Origin: an uncultured Dysgonomonas sp. | Lineage (GTDB): Bacteria > Bacteroidota > Bacteroidia > Bacteroidales > Dysgonomonadaceae | Reading direction: 5' to 3' | Assembly (NCBI RefSeq): GCF_934668725.1 | Contig: NZ_CAKUOF010000004.1 | Location: forward strand, 233,800-297,799 | Length of the DNA: 64,000 bases | In this document: positions 26,729 through 36,690 of the stretch, one piece after another | How the letters are laid out: each line of letters begins with the position of its first letter | Numbering within the stretch: the stretch's first letter is position 1 | The notes under the pieces: model-generated | Database searches by the model: none | What the model was told of the DNA's origin: nothing | What the model saw: the letters and a program-made list of their open reading frames with translations, nothing else | Program-made: the position numbers and the translations under genes

Positions 26729-27991
26729 TTAATTATCAATTGCATCTAGTGTGATGCTAGAGCTTGGCTTTTTATCAAATTTTTCAGCAAGAAAAATCAG
26801 TAAACTAAAAATAATAATGCTGAACATAACACTCGCATAGCCTATGTTTTGAATTATTTCACCTGTGCGTACCTGCTCTGCGGTAACAGCTAACTGTAAG
26901 GGGAGCGATGCCAGTACGGCAGACACCAATCCTTTTGGATTCAGAATACTCATTATACGTTTATCCCTTGCAGAATAACCGTTTCTGCAAAATATAAGGA
27001 TGGATGGTATGCGAACAATAAACATGGCTACAATAAACACAATTCCCATAATGATATGAGCATATTCGGATAGTCTGATACTCATACCTATATATACAAA
27101 AAAGAAAGTTTTGAATATAAAAACGATCTCGGAATAAAAATTCTTTTCATCTTCCATCAATAACATCGGTTTTCTGCGCTTAATAAAGTTATTATCTGAT
27201 ATCTTTTTGTCTAAAGCATTCGAAAGCTCGTCTATATTTCCCAATACAAACCCAAATGACAATACAGCCATACCTCCATTGACGCCTATAAGTTCGCAGA
27301 CTCCATATATGATAAAGGCTAAAGCAAAAGAGCTGAACATACTGTTTTTGAGCTTTGTTGTAACTATGCGACGTATACCTGCCCAAAAATATCCGATAAC
27401 AGCACCGATAGTTGTGGCAAACAGCAATGAAACAGCCATATATTTTATGGTATAAGAAATACTGAAAGAACCACTTTCCATAGCATCAAGTAATGCCAAT
27501 GCTCCTACCAGACATACAATATCACTTAAGGCACACTCCAGAAAAATTACATTTTCCGCTTTTTTTCCAAGCTTTAATTGCTTTAACATTGGCAGTATTA
27601 TAGGGGTGGAAATACTACCTACGGTTGCTCCCATAAAAGCACTCGGCAACAAATCTAATCCGAGTCCCCAATAACCGATTGCCATTCCTACCGTAACAGG
27701 AATCAGAAAATTGAATACAGTAAGCATACTTGCAGTTCCAATAGCTTCTCCTATTCCTCCCAGCCGAAGCCGTGTACCGCTTTCATAGAGAATAACAATA
27801 AGAGTAATTGTTGTAAATACTTTACCCAATCTGCCCAAATCGTCGGGACTGACAAGGTTGAAAACAGGGCCGATCAGTAAACCGACAAATAAAAGAAAGA
27901 GTACATTAGGTATTCTTGTCTTCTCAAAGAGTGTATTGAAAATTAGCGAGAAAAAGATAAGTGCACCGGTAAATATAAGAGTTATTTCCAT
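26729..27991 (-). CDS. CPA1-type cation:proton antiporter (Na+/H+ exchanger family)
   Basis: A 420-residue inner-membrane protein with about 12 hydrophobic segments from the first residue (MEITLIFTGALIFFSLIFNTLF). The conserved half-helix region has PSAFMGATVGSISTPIILPMLKQL and ALSDIVCLVGAL, where the Asp of the transport site is expected. It lacks the C-terminal TrkA-N/TrkA-C domains of the K+-efflux relatives. It should exchange Na+ (or K+) for H+. It converges on the HTCS gene with 17 bases between stops and is separated from MgtA by 155 bases that include that gene's terminator. Confidence 0.88.
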   Translation of the reverse strand: MEITLIFTGALIFFSLIFNTLFEKTRIPNVLFLLFVGLLIGPVFNLVSPDDLGRLGKVFTTITLIVILYESGTRLRLGGIGEAIGTASMLTVFNFLIPVTVGMAIGYWGLGLDLLPSAFMGATVGSISTPIILPMLKQLKLGKKAENVIFLECALSDIVCLVGALALLDAMESGSFSISYTIKYMAVSLLFATTIGAVIGYFWAGIRRIVTTKLKNSMFSSFALAFIIYGVCELIGVNGGMAVLSFGFVLGNIDELSNALDKKISDNNFIKRRKPMLLMEDEKNFYSEIVFIFKTFFFVYIGMSIRLSEYAHIIMGIVFIVAMFIVRIPSILIFCRNGYSARDKRIMSILNPKGLVSAVLASLPLQLAVTAEQVRTGEIIQNIGYASVMFSIIIFSLLIFLAEKFDKKPSSSITLDAIDN

Positions 27992-28088
27992 CAGATGCTT
28001 GCATTAATATTATATCATTAAACACTGATACACTGGACAATGTTCATAGATGTTAAAGGCAAAATTTATTTATCTGCAGGAATTTCAT

Positions 28089-28129
28089 ATAAATAAAAAG
28101 AGAGCATAAGATACTCTCTTTTTATTTAT
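28089..28129 (-). terminator. Terminator behind the mgtA-type gene
   Basis: A 16-bp perfect stem (28089-28104 and 28114-28129) with AT-rich outer pairs, 18 bases after the stop of the P-type ATPase on the minus strand. Confidence 0.85.
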
Positions 28130-28146
28130 GAATCGGGAGGTTTTAT

Positions 28147-30801
28147 TTATAACCATCTGTGAAAACGTTTCACATACCAATTCTTCACCATTTGTGTCAA
28201 AAAACAATAACCTAATAATATTCCGATCAACCAAGGAAAGTAAGACCAAGGTAATGGGACTAATCCGATAGATAAACCAAAACTCGAGAAAGGAATAATA
28301 ATACCGATAATCATAACCGAAAAAGTAGTTATCATAACAGGCAGTGATGCCCTGCTTTGGATAAACGGTATCTTTCGTGTACGTATCATATGTACAATCA
28401 GGGTTTGAGATAATAGTCCTTCGATAAACCAACCGGACTGGAAAAGAGCCTGATCGTCGGGTATTGTACACTTAAATACATACCACATAACCAAATAAGT
28501 TGCGATATCGAAGATCGAGCTGATAGGTCCTATATGTATCATAAAACGTTTCAAATCAGTAGCATCCCATTTACGTGGTTTTTGTATATATTCTTTGTCT
28601 ACACTATCGAAAGGAATCGTTGTCTGAGAAATGTCATAGAGTAAGTTCTGGATCAGGATATGAATAGGCAACATCGGTAAAAATGGTAAAAAAGCACTGG
28701 CTACCAATACGCTGAACATATTTCCGAAATTAGAACTGGCAGTCATTTTGATATATTTGGTTATATTGCCAAATATTTTACGTCCTTCGATAACCCCTTT
28801 CTCCAGTACCATCAAATCTTTTTCGAGCAAAATAATATCAGCCGATTCTTTGGCTATATCTACCGCTGTATCTACCGATATACCTATATCTGCCTGACGA
28901 AGAGCTGCAGCATCGTTTATACCATCCCCCAGAAACCCTACAGTATTACCCTGATTTTGAAGAATAGTTACAATGCGTGACTTCTGAAGTGGAGTTAATT
29001 TGGCAAATATGGTAGTTCTGGCAGTCTCTAGTTCCATCTGCTCGTCACTCATTCTTTCAATCTGATGTCCTAGTAGTATGTATGTAGTATCAATACCGAC
29101 TTGTTCACAAACAGTTTTAGTAACCAATTCGTTATCCCCCGAAAGAACCTTCATGGCAACCCCATGCTCATCCAAAGCCTTTATTGCCGTAGCTGCCGAT
29201 GGTTTGGGCGGGTCGAGGAAGGCTAAATATCCGATCAACACCATATCCGATTCGTCTTCAACATCAAATAAATGGCTTTTTTCGACCCAGCTTTTTTGGG
29301 CTACGCCCAGCACACGCATTCCTTTTTTATTCAGCTCGATACTCGTATTTAATAAGTTTCTTCTGATTTCATTTGTTATAAGAGTCGGTACCCCGTTAAA
29401 TTCAGCAAACCGGCAGATCGAAACGATCTCCTCTATTGCCCCTTTGGTTATAATTTGTCGCTTAGCATCTTTATCTTCAATAACAACAGACATTCGGCGG
29501 CGATTGAAGTCGAAGGGAATCTCATCTACTTTTTTATACTCCCGCCCCAAATTCTGGAAACCAAGTTCTTTGGAGTGTGAAAGAATTGCCTGATCCATCA
29601 AGTTCTTCAATCCGGTTTGAAAGAAGCTGTTAAAATAAGCATGACGCAGCACACGCTCATCGTCTTCTCCATGCACATTCAGATAACGTTCGAGTACAAT
29701 TTTATCCTTGGTCAGAGTACCTGTTTTATCGGTACAAAGTATATTCATTTCACCGAAACTTTGTATAGAATTCAAGTTCTTTACAATGGTCTTATGTTTC
29801 GACATTTTAACGGCACCTTTCGCCAGATTAGAGGTTACGATCATAGGCAGCATTTCGGGAGTAAGACCCACAGCCACCGATATGGCAAATAAAAATGCCT
29901 CGAACCAGTCGCCTTTGGTAAACCCGTTAATGAAAAATACGAAGGGAACCATAATAAGCATAAACCGAATAAGCAAAAGGCTCACATTATTTATACCTTT
30001 ATCGAAACTGGTTTGAGATCGTTTACCTGCTACATTTTGAGCTATTGTTCCCAGATAAGTTTTATTTCCGGTAGTTATTACCACAGCACGAGCCGATCCG
30101 CTAATAACATTGGATCCCATAAAACAGATATTGTTCAGTTCGATAACACTGCCTGTTTTATGAGCCTCTTTAATGAGGGTAGGGGTCTTTTCAACGGCAT
30201 CCGATTCACCTGTAAGAGACGATTGGCTGACAAACAGGTCTTTAGCTTCAGTTATACGCACATCGGCAGGAATCATATCTCCGGCCGACAGGAAAATAAC
30301 ATCACCGGGAGCAAGATCCGAAATGTTTATGTCGATCATGGTATCCGTTTCTTTTCGAAAAACAGAAACTTTATTGTTTACCATTTTCTTGAGAGCTTCG
30401 CTGGCTTTATTCGATTTCCATTCTTGTACAAACCTTAATATTCCGCTCAATGTAACCATTGTAGTAATGATGATTACGGTCATCCACTCGCGTTCGTTAG
30501 GGTTTGCCAGAATAACATCTATTATGATGGACACCAATGCCAGAAACATCAAGATCCCAATAAACGGGTTTATGAAAGCTTTGATGAGTAACATAAACCA
30601 TTGGTTATGTTTTTCCTTAATTATTTCATTTTTTCCAAATTCTTTTATCCTTTCTGCAGCTTCGGTACTGTAAAGACCTTTTCTTCGGGATTCAAGAAAA
30701 GTATATATATACTTCGGGTCTTGTGTCGCCGCCAAAAATAGTTTCTCACCATTGAATTGGAATTCAATATTACGTTTCTTTTGGGATTTAAATAATTTCA
30801 T
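28147..30801 (-). CDS. mgtA: Magnesium-translocating P-type ATPase
   Basis: An 884-residue P3B-type ATPase. N-terminal cation-ATPase domain, actuator loop with LTGESDAVEK, phosphorylation site DKTGTLTKD near D358, nucleotide-binding domain, hinge motif GDGINDAAALRQADIGISV, and about ten membrane helices. The membrane motif SVAVGLTPEMLPMIVTSNLAKGA and the C-terminal part are typical of MgtA/MgtB rather than of Ca2+ or heavy-metal pumps. It imports Mg2+ at the inner membrane. It is divergent from the RND efflux operon across a 200-base region with a symmetric operator (30849-30978), suggesting coordinated control. Confidence 0.92.
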   Translation of the reverse strand: MKLFKSQKKRNIEFQFNGEKLFLAATQDPKYIYTFLESRRKGLYSTEAAERIKEFGKNEIIKEKHNQWFMLLIKAFINPFIGILMFLALVSIIIDVILANPNEREWMTVIIITTMVTLSGILRFVQEWKSNKASEALKKMVNNKVSVFRKETDTMIDINISDLAPGDVIFLSAGDMIPADVRITEAKDLFVSQSSLTGESDAVEKTPTLIKEAHKTGSVIELNNICFMGSNVISGSARAVVITTGNKTYLGTIAQNVAGKRSQTSFDKGINNVSLLLIRFMLIMVPFVFFINGFTKGDWFEAFLFAISVAVGLTPEMLPMIVTSNLAKGAVKMSKHKTIVKNLNSIQSFGEMNILCTDKTGTLTKDKIVLERYLNVHGEDDERVLRHAYFNSFFQTGLKNLMDQAILSHSKELGFQNLGREYKKVDEIPFDFNRRRMSVVIEDKDAKRQIITKGAIEEIVSICRFAEFNGVPTLITNEIRRNLLNTSIELNKKGMRVLGVAQKSWVEKSHLFDVEDESDMVLIGYLAFLDPPKPSAATAIKALDEHGVAMKVLSGDNELVTKTVCEQVGIDTTYILLGHQIERMSDEQMELETARTTIFAKLTPLQKSRIVTILQNQGNTVGFLGDGINDAAALRQADIGISVDTAVDIAKESADIILLEKDLMVLEKGVIEGRKIFGNITKYIKMTASSNFGNMFSVLVASAFLPFLPMLPIHILIQNLLYDISQTTIPFDSVDKEYIQKPRKWDATDLKRFMIHIGPISSIFDIATYLVMWYVFKCTIPDDQALFQSGWFIEGLLSQTLIVHMIRTRKIPFIQSRASLPVMITTFSVMIIGIIIPFSSFGLSIGLVPLPWSYFPWLIGILLGYCFLTQMVKNWYVKRFHRWL

Positions 30802-30848
30802 GATAAAACTGATTTTTTAAATCATACTCTTTTCTCTCTGTTGTGGCA

Positions 30849-30978
30849 CAAAAGTAGAGATAGCCTTTGTTAGCGTTTGTCTAAAAAGTATTAGAAAAGT
30901 ATTAGAAAAGGCAAATCAATTCTAATACTTTTCTAATAGCAGCCAAGCCACGGGTTGAAAGCAAAGCCCGTACTTTTG
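30849..30978. promoter_or_regulatory. Symmetric divergent promoter-operator between mgtA and the RND efflux operon
   Basis: A 19-base perfect inverted repeat (30889-30907 and 30920-30938) with a 12-base spacer. Each arm reads as near-perfect 11-base direct repeats: TATTAGAAAAG twice on the left, CTTTTCTAATA plus a two-mismatch copy on the right. Identical -7 boxes TACTTTTG lie on both sides, at 30971-30978 (+) and 30849-30856 (-), each exactly 32 bases from the outer edge of the repeat. An 11-base direct-repeat period is what OmpR/PhoB-type response regulators usually bind (known for the family). The regulator itself is not in the window. Confidence 0.7.
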
Positions 30979-31001
30979 TAACCGAATAAAAAACAGAGCT
31001 T

Positions 31002-32108
31002 ATGACTAAGAGAATTCTAGTTTACGGAAGCTTATTGGCACTACTATTTACTGCTTGTAAGCAACACTCTTCGGAGCAAGAAAACAATGCGTATAGAATC
31101 AGTGGAGATACTGTCCATATATATAATGAGAGTCCCTTACCGGGTAAGATATCTACTTCGGTTGTAGAAGAAGAAACTTTTTCGAAAGAAGTATCTACTG
31201 CCGGAACAGTTCTGGCAATACCCACTCAGTTTGCTTATATAGCACCACCTTTTTCGGGAAGAGTAACAAAAACCTATATAAAGCTAGGTCAACATGTACA
31301 ACAAAATACACCTCTGTTCGAGATTATTTCAGCAGATTTTACAGCAGCCCAAAAAGAATTCTATCAGGCTCAATCGGAGCGTGATTTGGCTCGAAACGAT
31401 TTGAAAAGAAAACAAGATCTGCTGAAAAATGGAGTAGCTTCTCAAAAAGAACTAGAAGAAGCATCCAATGCTTTGATAATTGCAGAGAAGGAGTACGAAA
31501 ATGCTTATGCAGCCATTAAAATATTTCAGGCTAACCCCGAGAATATGGTATTAGGTCAACCTTTGATTATTCGTTCGCCAATATCGGGAAAAGTAATCGA
31601 AAATAATTTGGTTACCGGGCAATATATTAAAGATGATGCCGAATCGGCAGCCATAGTTGCCGATCTCAGTAAAGTATGGGTTGTAGCACAAGTTAAGGAA
31701 AAAGACATTCGTTTTATTCATGAAGGAGACGATCTGGATATTTATATTCCCGCATTCCCCGATAACGAACCCCTAAAAGGTAAAGTATATCGCATCGACG
31801 AATCGGTTGACGAGGAAACACGTTCGGTTAAGGTGCTGGTGATATGCGATAATAAAGACAATCAATTTAAGTTGGGAATGTATACAACTATACACTTTTG
31901 GGGTAAACCAGCCGAGTGTATTATAATTCCCGAAAAAGCATTGTTACAAGACGAGAAAGATAGCTATGTCTATGTTCAGACAGCCCCTAATACTTATGTG
32001 AAAACTCCTGTTGAAGTAGAGATTGTAAAAGACGGGAAGGCAGTTATAACAAAAGGATTGAAAAAGGGAGAGACAATAATCAGCGAGGGCGGTTATTACT
32101 TAAAATAG
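31002..32108 (+). CDS. RND efflux periplasmic adaptor subunit (CzcB/CusB type), lipoprotein
   Basis: A 368-residue membrane-fusion protein with a lipoprotein signal (lipobox FTAC near residue 19). Features: barrel-sandwich half-motif (AYIAPPFSGRVTKTYIKLGQHVQQNTPLFEI), helical hairpin (AAQKEFYQAQSERDLARNDLKRK), the returning lipoyl half (IRSPISGKVIENNLVTGQYI), and the beta-barrel domain (VWVVAQVKEKDIRFIHEGD). It links the RND pump to its outer-membrane channel. First gene of the operon, with a -7 box about 24 bases upstream. It lacks a methionine-rich or His-rich metal-binding N-terminus, so the substrate stays open. Confidence 0.93.
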   Translation: MTKRILVYGSLLALLFTACKQHSSEQENNAYRISGDTVHIYNESPLPGKISTSVVEEETFSKEVSTAGTVLAIPTQFAYIAPPFSGRVTKTYIKLGQHVQQNTPLFEIISADFTAAQKEFYQAQSERDLARNDLKRKQDLLKNGVASQKELEEASNALIIAEKEYENAYAAIKIFQANPENMVLGQPLIIRSPISGKVIENNLVTGQYIKDDAESAAIVADLSKVWVVAQVKEKDIRFIHEGDDLDIYIPAFPDNEPLKGKVYRIDESVDEETRSVKVLVICDNKDNQFKLGMYTTIHFWGKPAECIIIPEKALLQDEKDSYVYVQTAPNTYVKTPVEVEIVKDGKAVITKGLKKGETIISEGGYYLK

Positions 32109-32223
32109 ATCTGAGCCCTTAAAACGTAAAAACATCTTGAGAGTAAGTTAGATATAATAACAGTCAGGTTATCATATCCTTTCTCTTATATGTATGTCCA
32201 TATAATAATTGAAAATATCCATT

Positions 32224-35200
32224 ATGAAAAAAGATATAATGCTACTTACCATTCAAAAAAGATGGTTGATAGCCGCCCTGTTTGTTCTGCTATCCTTGTT
32301 CGGATACTATTCGTGGAAGCAATTGTCGATAGAAGCCTATCCCGATATTGCCGACGTAACATCGCAAGTGGTAACACAAGTTCCGGGACTGGCGGCAGAA
32401 GAAGTGGAGCAGCAAATAACAATTCCTATCGAGCGGGCTTTGAACGGGCTGCCCGGTATGCATGTCATGCGAAGCAAAAGTACATTCGGCTTGTCGATGA
32501 TAACTATTGTATTCGAAGACGGTATAGAAGATTATTGGAGCCGTCAACGTGTACAGGAACGAATAAACGAGGTCGAATTACCTTATGGGGCAATGGCAGA
32601 ACTCGACCCTTTGACATCACCTACAGGTGAGGTATTCAGATATATTATTGAGAGTAACCAACACTCACTAAGAGAGCTTACCGATTTGCAAAACTGGGTG
32701 ATAATTCCCCGTATAAAAGAAGTTTCGGGAGTTGCCGATGTGAGTAATTTTGGAGGTATAACCACCCAATATCAGGTAGAAATAGACCCTTTAAAATTAG
32801 AGCAATATCATTTGTCGCTCGACAATGTAATTGAAGCTATCGAGAATAATAATTCGAATGTGGGAGGTAGTATTCTCAATAGAGGCGATCTTGGATATGT
32901 GGTGAGAGGAATAGGTCAGGTAACCTCGTTAGACGATTTAGGTAAAATTGTAGTAAGTTCCGAAAAAGGAGTTCCTATTTTTCTGAATGACATCGGTAAA
33001 ATCAAATTCGGTAACCTTGAGAGAAAAGGAGTATTAGGTTATTCGGATCGAACTCGTGAATATTCCGAAAGTATCGAAGGTATTGTATTGCTCTTAAAAC
33101 ACCAAAACCCATCAGTTGTTTTAGAAGGAATAAATAAAGCTGTTGATGAGCTTAATAGCGAAACGCTCCCCGAAGGAGTACATATACATGCATTTCTTGA
33201 CCGTACCGAGTTGGTTGATACAACTTTGCATACAGTATCACGTACATTGATAGAAGGAATGGCTCTGGTTATTATTGTTCTTATTATTTTCTTAGGAAAC
33301 TGGAGGGGGGCATTGTTGGTAGCTATCACAATTCCCGTATCGTTACTGATTGCATTTATTTTAATGCACTTTACGAATATTCCCGCTAATTTACTTTCGT
33401 TGGGAGCTATTGACTTCGGTATTATAGTCGATGGGGCAATTGTAATGATGGAGACCATCTTAAAAAAGCGTGAAGATCATCCCGAAAAGCCTCTCGAAGA
33501 AGTTTCTATTTCGAAACGGGTAAAACAAGTTGCCACGCCTATTCTGTTTTCTACAATTATTATTATAACAGCTTATCTGCCGCTTTTTGCATTCGAGAGA
33601 GTAGAAAGTAAACTGTTTACACCTATGGCATTTACGGTTAGCTATGCTTTGTTGGGAGCTTTGCTTGTGGCATTATTCCTTATTCCCGGATTAGGATATG
33701 CCTTATATCGTAAACCTCAGAAAATATATCACAATAAGTGGTTGGAGAAATTAACTCAAAAATATTCGGATATAGTAAATCGTATTATGGAGAAACCTAA
33801 AAGGGTAGTGGCTCCTGTGATTACGGTATTTGGTATAGCTGTTATTCTGACAGCATTAGTCGGAAAAGATTTTCTACCAACGTTAGATGAAGGCTCAATC
33901 TGGTTACAGGTGAATCTTCCTCCGGGAATATCGATCGAGAAGTCGAAAGAGATGTCAGATACACTTCGCCAACGGACGATGAAATATCCGGAGGTAACTT
34001 ATATTGCCGTACAAGCAGGTCGAAACGATGATGGAACAGACCCTTTTACCCCTTCTCATTTCGAAGTATCGGTAGGAATTAAACCCTATAGCGAATGGCC
34101 AAGCGGAAAAACCAAAGCAGATCTTATAGATGAGCTGGCTAAAGAGTACCAGTCGCTACCCGGATTTACAGTCGGATTCAGCCAACCAATGATCGATGGT
34201 GTAATGGACAAAATTTCAGGAGCTCATAGCGAATTGGTTGTAAAAGTGTATGGAAACGACTTTAAAGAAACACGCCGTATTGCCAACGAAGTACTGTCTA
34301 CTTTAGAAGATGTAAAAGGTGCTGTTGACTTGGACATTGACCAAGAGCCTCCCCTGCCACAGCTGCAAATACAAATGAACAGAGATGCCATTGCCCGTTA
34401 CGGGTTGAATGTTTCGGATGTTAGCAATCTGATAGAAGTGGCTATCGGAGGAAAAGCAGTTTCGCAAATATATCAGAACGACAGAGTATATGATATTACA
34501 TGCAAGTATAAAGAAGAGTCGAGAAATACTCCTGAAAAAATAGCCGGCTTGATGTTGACATCTGCTTCGGGAGCAAAGATTCCATTGTCGCAAGTGGCCG
34601 ATATAAAGTTAAGTACGGGTGAGAGTACCATTACACGGGAAATGAATAAAAGGCATTTGACCGTTAAGCTCAATCTACGTGGACGAGACCTCTCTTCATT
34701 TCTCAAAGAAGCCCAATCGGCTATCGAAAAAAATATAACGTATGATCATGAGAAATACCATATCAAATGGGGAGGACAGTTCGAAAATCAAAACCGTGCT
34801 TATAGCCGTTTAGGAGTAATTGTACCCTTAGCTTTAGCCATTATGTTTATAGTATTGTACTGTGCCTTTGGTAAATTCAGACAAGCCGGGCTGGTATTGA
34901 GTATTGTTCCTTTAGCCCTGTTTGGAGGTATGCTTGCTCTTAATGCAAGAGGGATGACACTCAATGTTTCGTCGGCAGTTGGATTTATAGCCCTGTTTGG
35001 GGTTGCCATTCAAAACGGAGTCATTATGGTATCGCATATCAATGGACTGCGAAGAGATGGTATGGACTTATTGAAAGCCGTAAAAGATGGTGCACGTCAT
35101 CGTTTCCGACCTATATTGATGACTGCTACAGTGGCTATTTTAGGGCTTTTGCCTGCATCGCTGGCTACAGGTATCGGATCGGATGTACAACGTCCGTTAG

Positions 35201-35325
35201 CTACCGTAATAGTGTATGGCTTGATGTTTTCAACAATAATTACACTGTTTGCATTACCGGCCTTATATTATATGATAGAGGCCAGAGTTGAACGTAATAA
35301 CAAAAAAGAAAATGATGAGAAATAA
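32224..35325 (+). CDS. Heavy-metal-type RND efflux pump (CzcA/CusA family)
   Basis: A proton-driven inner-membrane pump of 1033 residues with twelve membrane helices in two halves and two large periplasmic loops. The ATG at 32224 is preferred over a TTG at 32209. Family motifs: AYPDIADVTSQVVTQVPGLAAEEVEQQIT, helix-4 motif IDFGIIVDGAIVMMETILKK with the two Asp and the Glu characteristic of metal (HME) pumps, GRNDDGTDPF, and GFIALFGVAIQNGVIM. Substrate is likely a divalent metal (Zn, Co, Cd or Ni) by motif, not proved. Its last 14 bases overlap the start of the TolC-like gene. Confidence 0.93.
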   Translation: MKKDIMLLTIQKRWLIAALFVLLSLFGYYSWKQLSIEAYPDIADVTSQVVTQVPGLAAEEVEQQITIPIERALNGLPGMHVMRSKSTFGLSMITIVFEDGIEDYWSRQRVQERINEVELPYGAMAELDPLTSPTGEVFRYIIESNQHSLRELTDLQNWVIIPRIKEVSGVADVSNFGGITTQYQVEIDPLKLEQYHLSLDNVIEAIENNNSNVGGSILNRGDLGYVVRGIGQVTSLDDLGKIVVSSEKGVPIFLNDIGKIKFGNLERKGVLGYSDRTREYSESIEGIVLLLKHQNPSVVLEGINKAVDELNSETLPEGVHIHAFLDRTELVDTTLHTVSRTLIEGMALVIIVLIIFLGNWRGALLVAITIPVSLLIAFILMHFTNIPANLLSLGAIDFGIIVDGAIVMMETILKKREDHPEKPLEEVSISKRVKQVATPILFSTIIIITAYLPLFAFERVESKLFTPMAFTVSYALLGALLVALFLIPGLGYALYRKPQKIYHNKWLEKLTQKYSDIVNRIMEKPKRVVAPVITVFGIAVILTALVGKDFLPTLDEGSIWLQVNLPPGISIEKSKEMSDTLRQRTMKYPEVTYIAVQAGRNDDGTDPFTPSHFEVSVGIKPYSEWPSGKTKADLIDELAKEYQSLPGFTVGFSQPMIDGVMDKISGAHSELVVKVYGNDFKETRRIANEVLSTLEDVKGAVDLDIDQEPPLPQLQIQMNRDAIARYGLNVSDVSNLIEVAIGGKAVSQIYQNDRVYDITCKYKEESRNTPEKIAGLMLTSASGAKIPLSQVADIKLSTGESTITREMNKRHLTVKLNLRGRDLSSFLKEAQSAIEKNITYDHEKYHIKWGGQFENQNRAYSRLGVIVPLALAIMFIVLYCAFGKFRQAGLVLSIVPLALFGGMLALNARGMTLNVSSAVGFIALFGVAIQNGVIMVSHINGLRRDGMDLLKAVKDGARHRFRPILMTATVAILGLLPASLATGIGSDVQRPLATVIVYGLMFSTIITLFALPALYYMIEARVERNNKKENDEK

Positions 35326-36625
35326 TACATTGAGTACTATAATGAAAATTATAGCCATAGGAACTATTCTCCTTACCAACATATTGCACCTATGTGCAAA
35401 CGATAACATTATCAACAATAAACCTCAGTTTCCAACCCTTTCTTTTCAGGAATATCTGAATCAGGTAGGAAAAAATAATCTGGGATATATTGCCGAAAAG
35501 TATAATATACAAATAGCCGATGCCGAGGTAATGAGCCAACGTGTTTTTCCCGATCCCGAATTATCGGTCGAAGCATTTAAAAATGGAAAAACTAAAGATG
35601 AGTTAGGACACGGATTTTCATTTGAGCTATCATACATGCTCGAACTGGGAAACAAACGCGGTGCAAGGATTAACCTGGCTAAAAGCCAGGCTGATCTTGA
35701 ACGTCTAATGGTCGATAATTTCTTTCAGGAGTTACGTGCCGAAGCTGCCGATGCATTTCTGGATGCTATGATGCAAAAAGAATTGTTGAGCGTTAAAAAA
35801 AGCTCTTATGAATATATGAGACAGTTCAGCATATCGGACAGTATTCGTTTTTCTCTGGGAGAAATAAACGAAACCGAAGCCCGTCAATCTAAATTGGAAT
35901 CGATAACACTTCTTAATGAAGTATATAATCAGGAAGCAGTATATAAATCATCTTTGGTTACCCTGTGTCAATTTATGGGAAAATCTATCAACGAACTCGA
36001 TATGCCTGTGGGAGAGTGGGGGCTTTTCAGAAGAGAGTACACTCTTACCGATTTGGTAAATCAGGCATTATTAAACAGAGTTGATTTGCTTGCGAGTCTT
36101 AAAAATTCGGAAGTCGCAACCAATCAACTTAAGCTCACAAGGGCTGAGAGAAAATTAGATCTGGGGCTATCGGTTGGATATGAAGTGAATGCTGAGGCGA
36201 AAAATGAAATAGCACCCACTCCTGCATTTAATGCCGTAAAGGCAGGTGTTTCGATACCTCTTAAGTTTTCCAATACAAACAAGGGAGCTGTAAAGTCAGC
36301 AGAATATGCCATACAAAAAACGAAAGCAGAATACCGGAATGTTGAACTCCAAATACAAAAAGAAGTTGCTCAGGCTTTTTTCGGATACGAGTCCATGCAA
36401 AAACAAGTGAAGCAATATAACGATGGTTTGTTGAGCGATTCGCAAAAACTATTAAGTGCTATGGAATATAAGTATAAACGCGGCGAAACCAGCATTTTGG
36501 AAGTCTTGGTAGCTCAACGAACTTACAACGAAATACAAGAGCAATATCTGGAAGTTATTAAGGGATATGGCAGTGCATTGATCGAGCTTCAAAAAACATG
36601 CGGGATATGGGATATAGAACTTTAA
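35312..36625 (+). CDS. TolC-family outer-membrane efflux channel (CzcC/CusC type)
   Basis: A 437-residue channel. ATG at 35312 (or 35315) overlaps the pump gene's stop, a sign of translational coupling; the frame also opens at a TTG at 35288. Signal sequence through HLCAND; two OEP repeats of long amphipathic helices (AEVMSQRVFPDPELSVEAFKN, FFQELRAEAADAFLDAM, and QIQKEVAQAFFGYESMQKQ, YKYKRGETSILEVLVAQRTYNE). It completes a three-part CzcCBA-type efflux system with the two preceding genes. Confidence 0.9.
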   Translation: MMRNNTLSTIMKIIAIGTILLTNILHLCANDNIINNKPQFPTLSFQEYLNQVGKNNLGYIAEKYNIQIADAEVMSQRVFPDPELSVEAFKNGKTKDELGHGFSFELSYMLELGNKRGARINLAKSQADLERLMVDNFFQELRAEAADAFLDAMMQKELLSVKKSSYEYMRQFSISDSIRFSLGEINETEARQSKLESITLLNEVYNQEAVYKSSLVTLCQFMGKSINELDMPVGEWGLFRREYTLTDLVNQALLNRVDLLASLKNSEVATNQLKLTRAERKLDLGLSVGYEVNAEAKNEIAPTPAFNAVKAGVSIPLKFSNTNKGAVKSAEYAIQKTKAEYRNVELQIQKEVAQAFFGYESMQKQVKQYNDGLLSDSQKLLSAMEYKYKRGETSILEVLVAQRTYNEIQEQYLEVIKGYGSALIELQKTCGIWDIEL

Positions 36626-36690
36626 AAACTTATCTTTGTTTTATATCATATTATGTATGATAAAATTAAGTTTTACATAAAACGAGTAGA

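Noticed and set aside
29078..29593. Long plus-strand frame inside the P-type ATPase gene
   Set aside because: It is antisense to a strongly conserved protein and its translation is low-complexity Ser/Thr/Ile-rich, as expected from the opposite strand.
28147..30801. P-type ATPase as a Ca2+ or heavy-metal exporter belonging to the efflux operon
   Set aside because: No CPC or metal-binding N-terminal motif; membrane motifs and C-terminus are of the MgtA type.
30802..31001. Mg2+ riboswitch (M-box or mgtA leader type) upstream of mgtA
   Set aside because: The mgtA leader from the -7 box is only about 40-50 bases long and shows no multi-stem structure or leader peptide.
32209..32223. TTG start for the RND pump
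   Set aside because: An ATG 15 bases downstream leaves the first membrane helix complete and is the better start.
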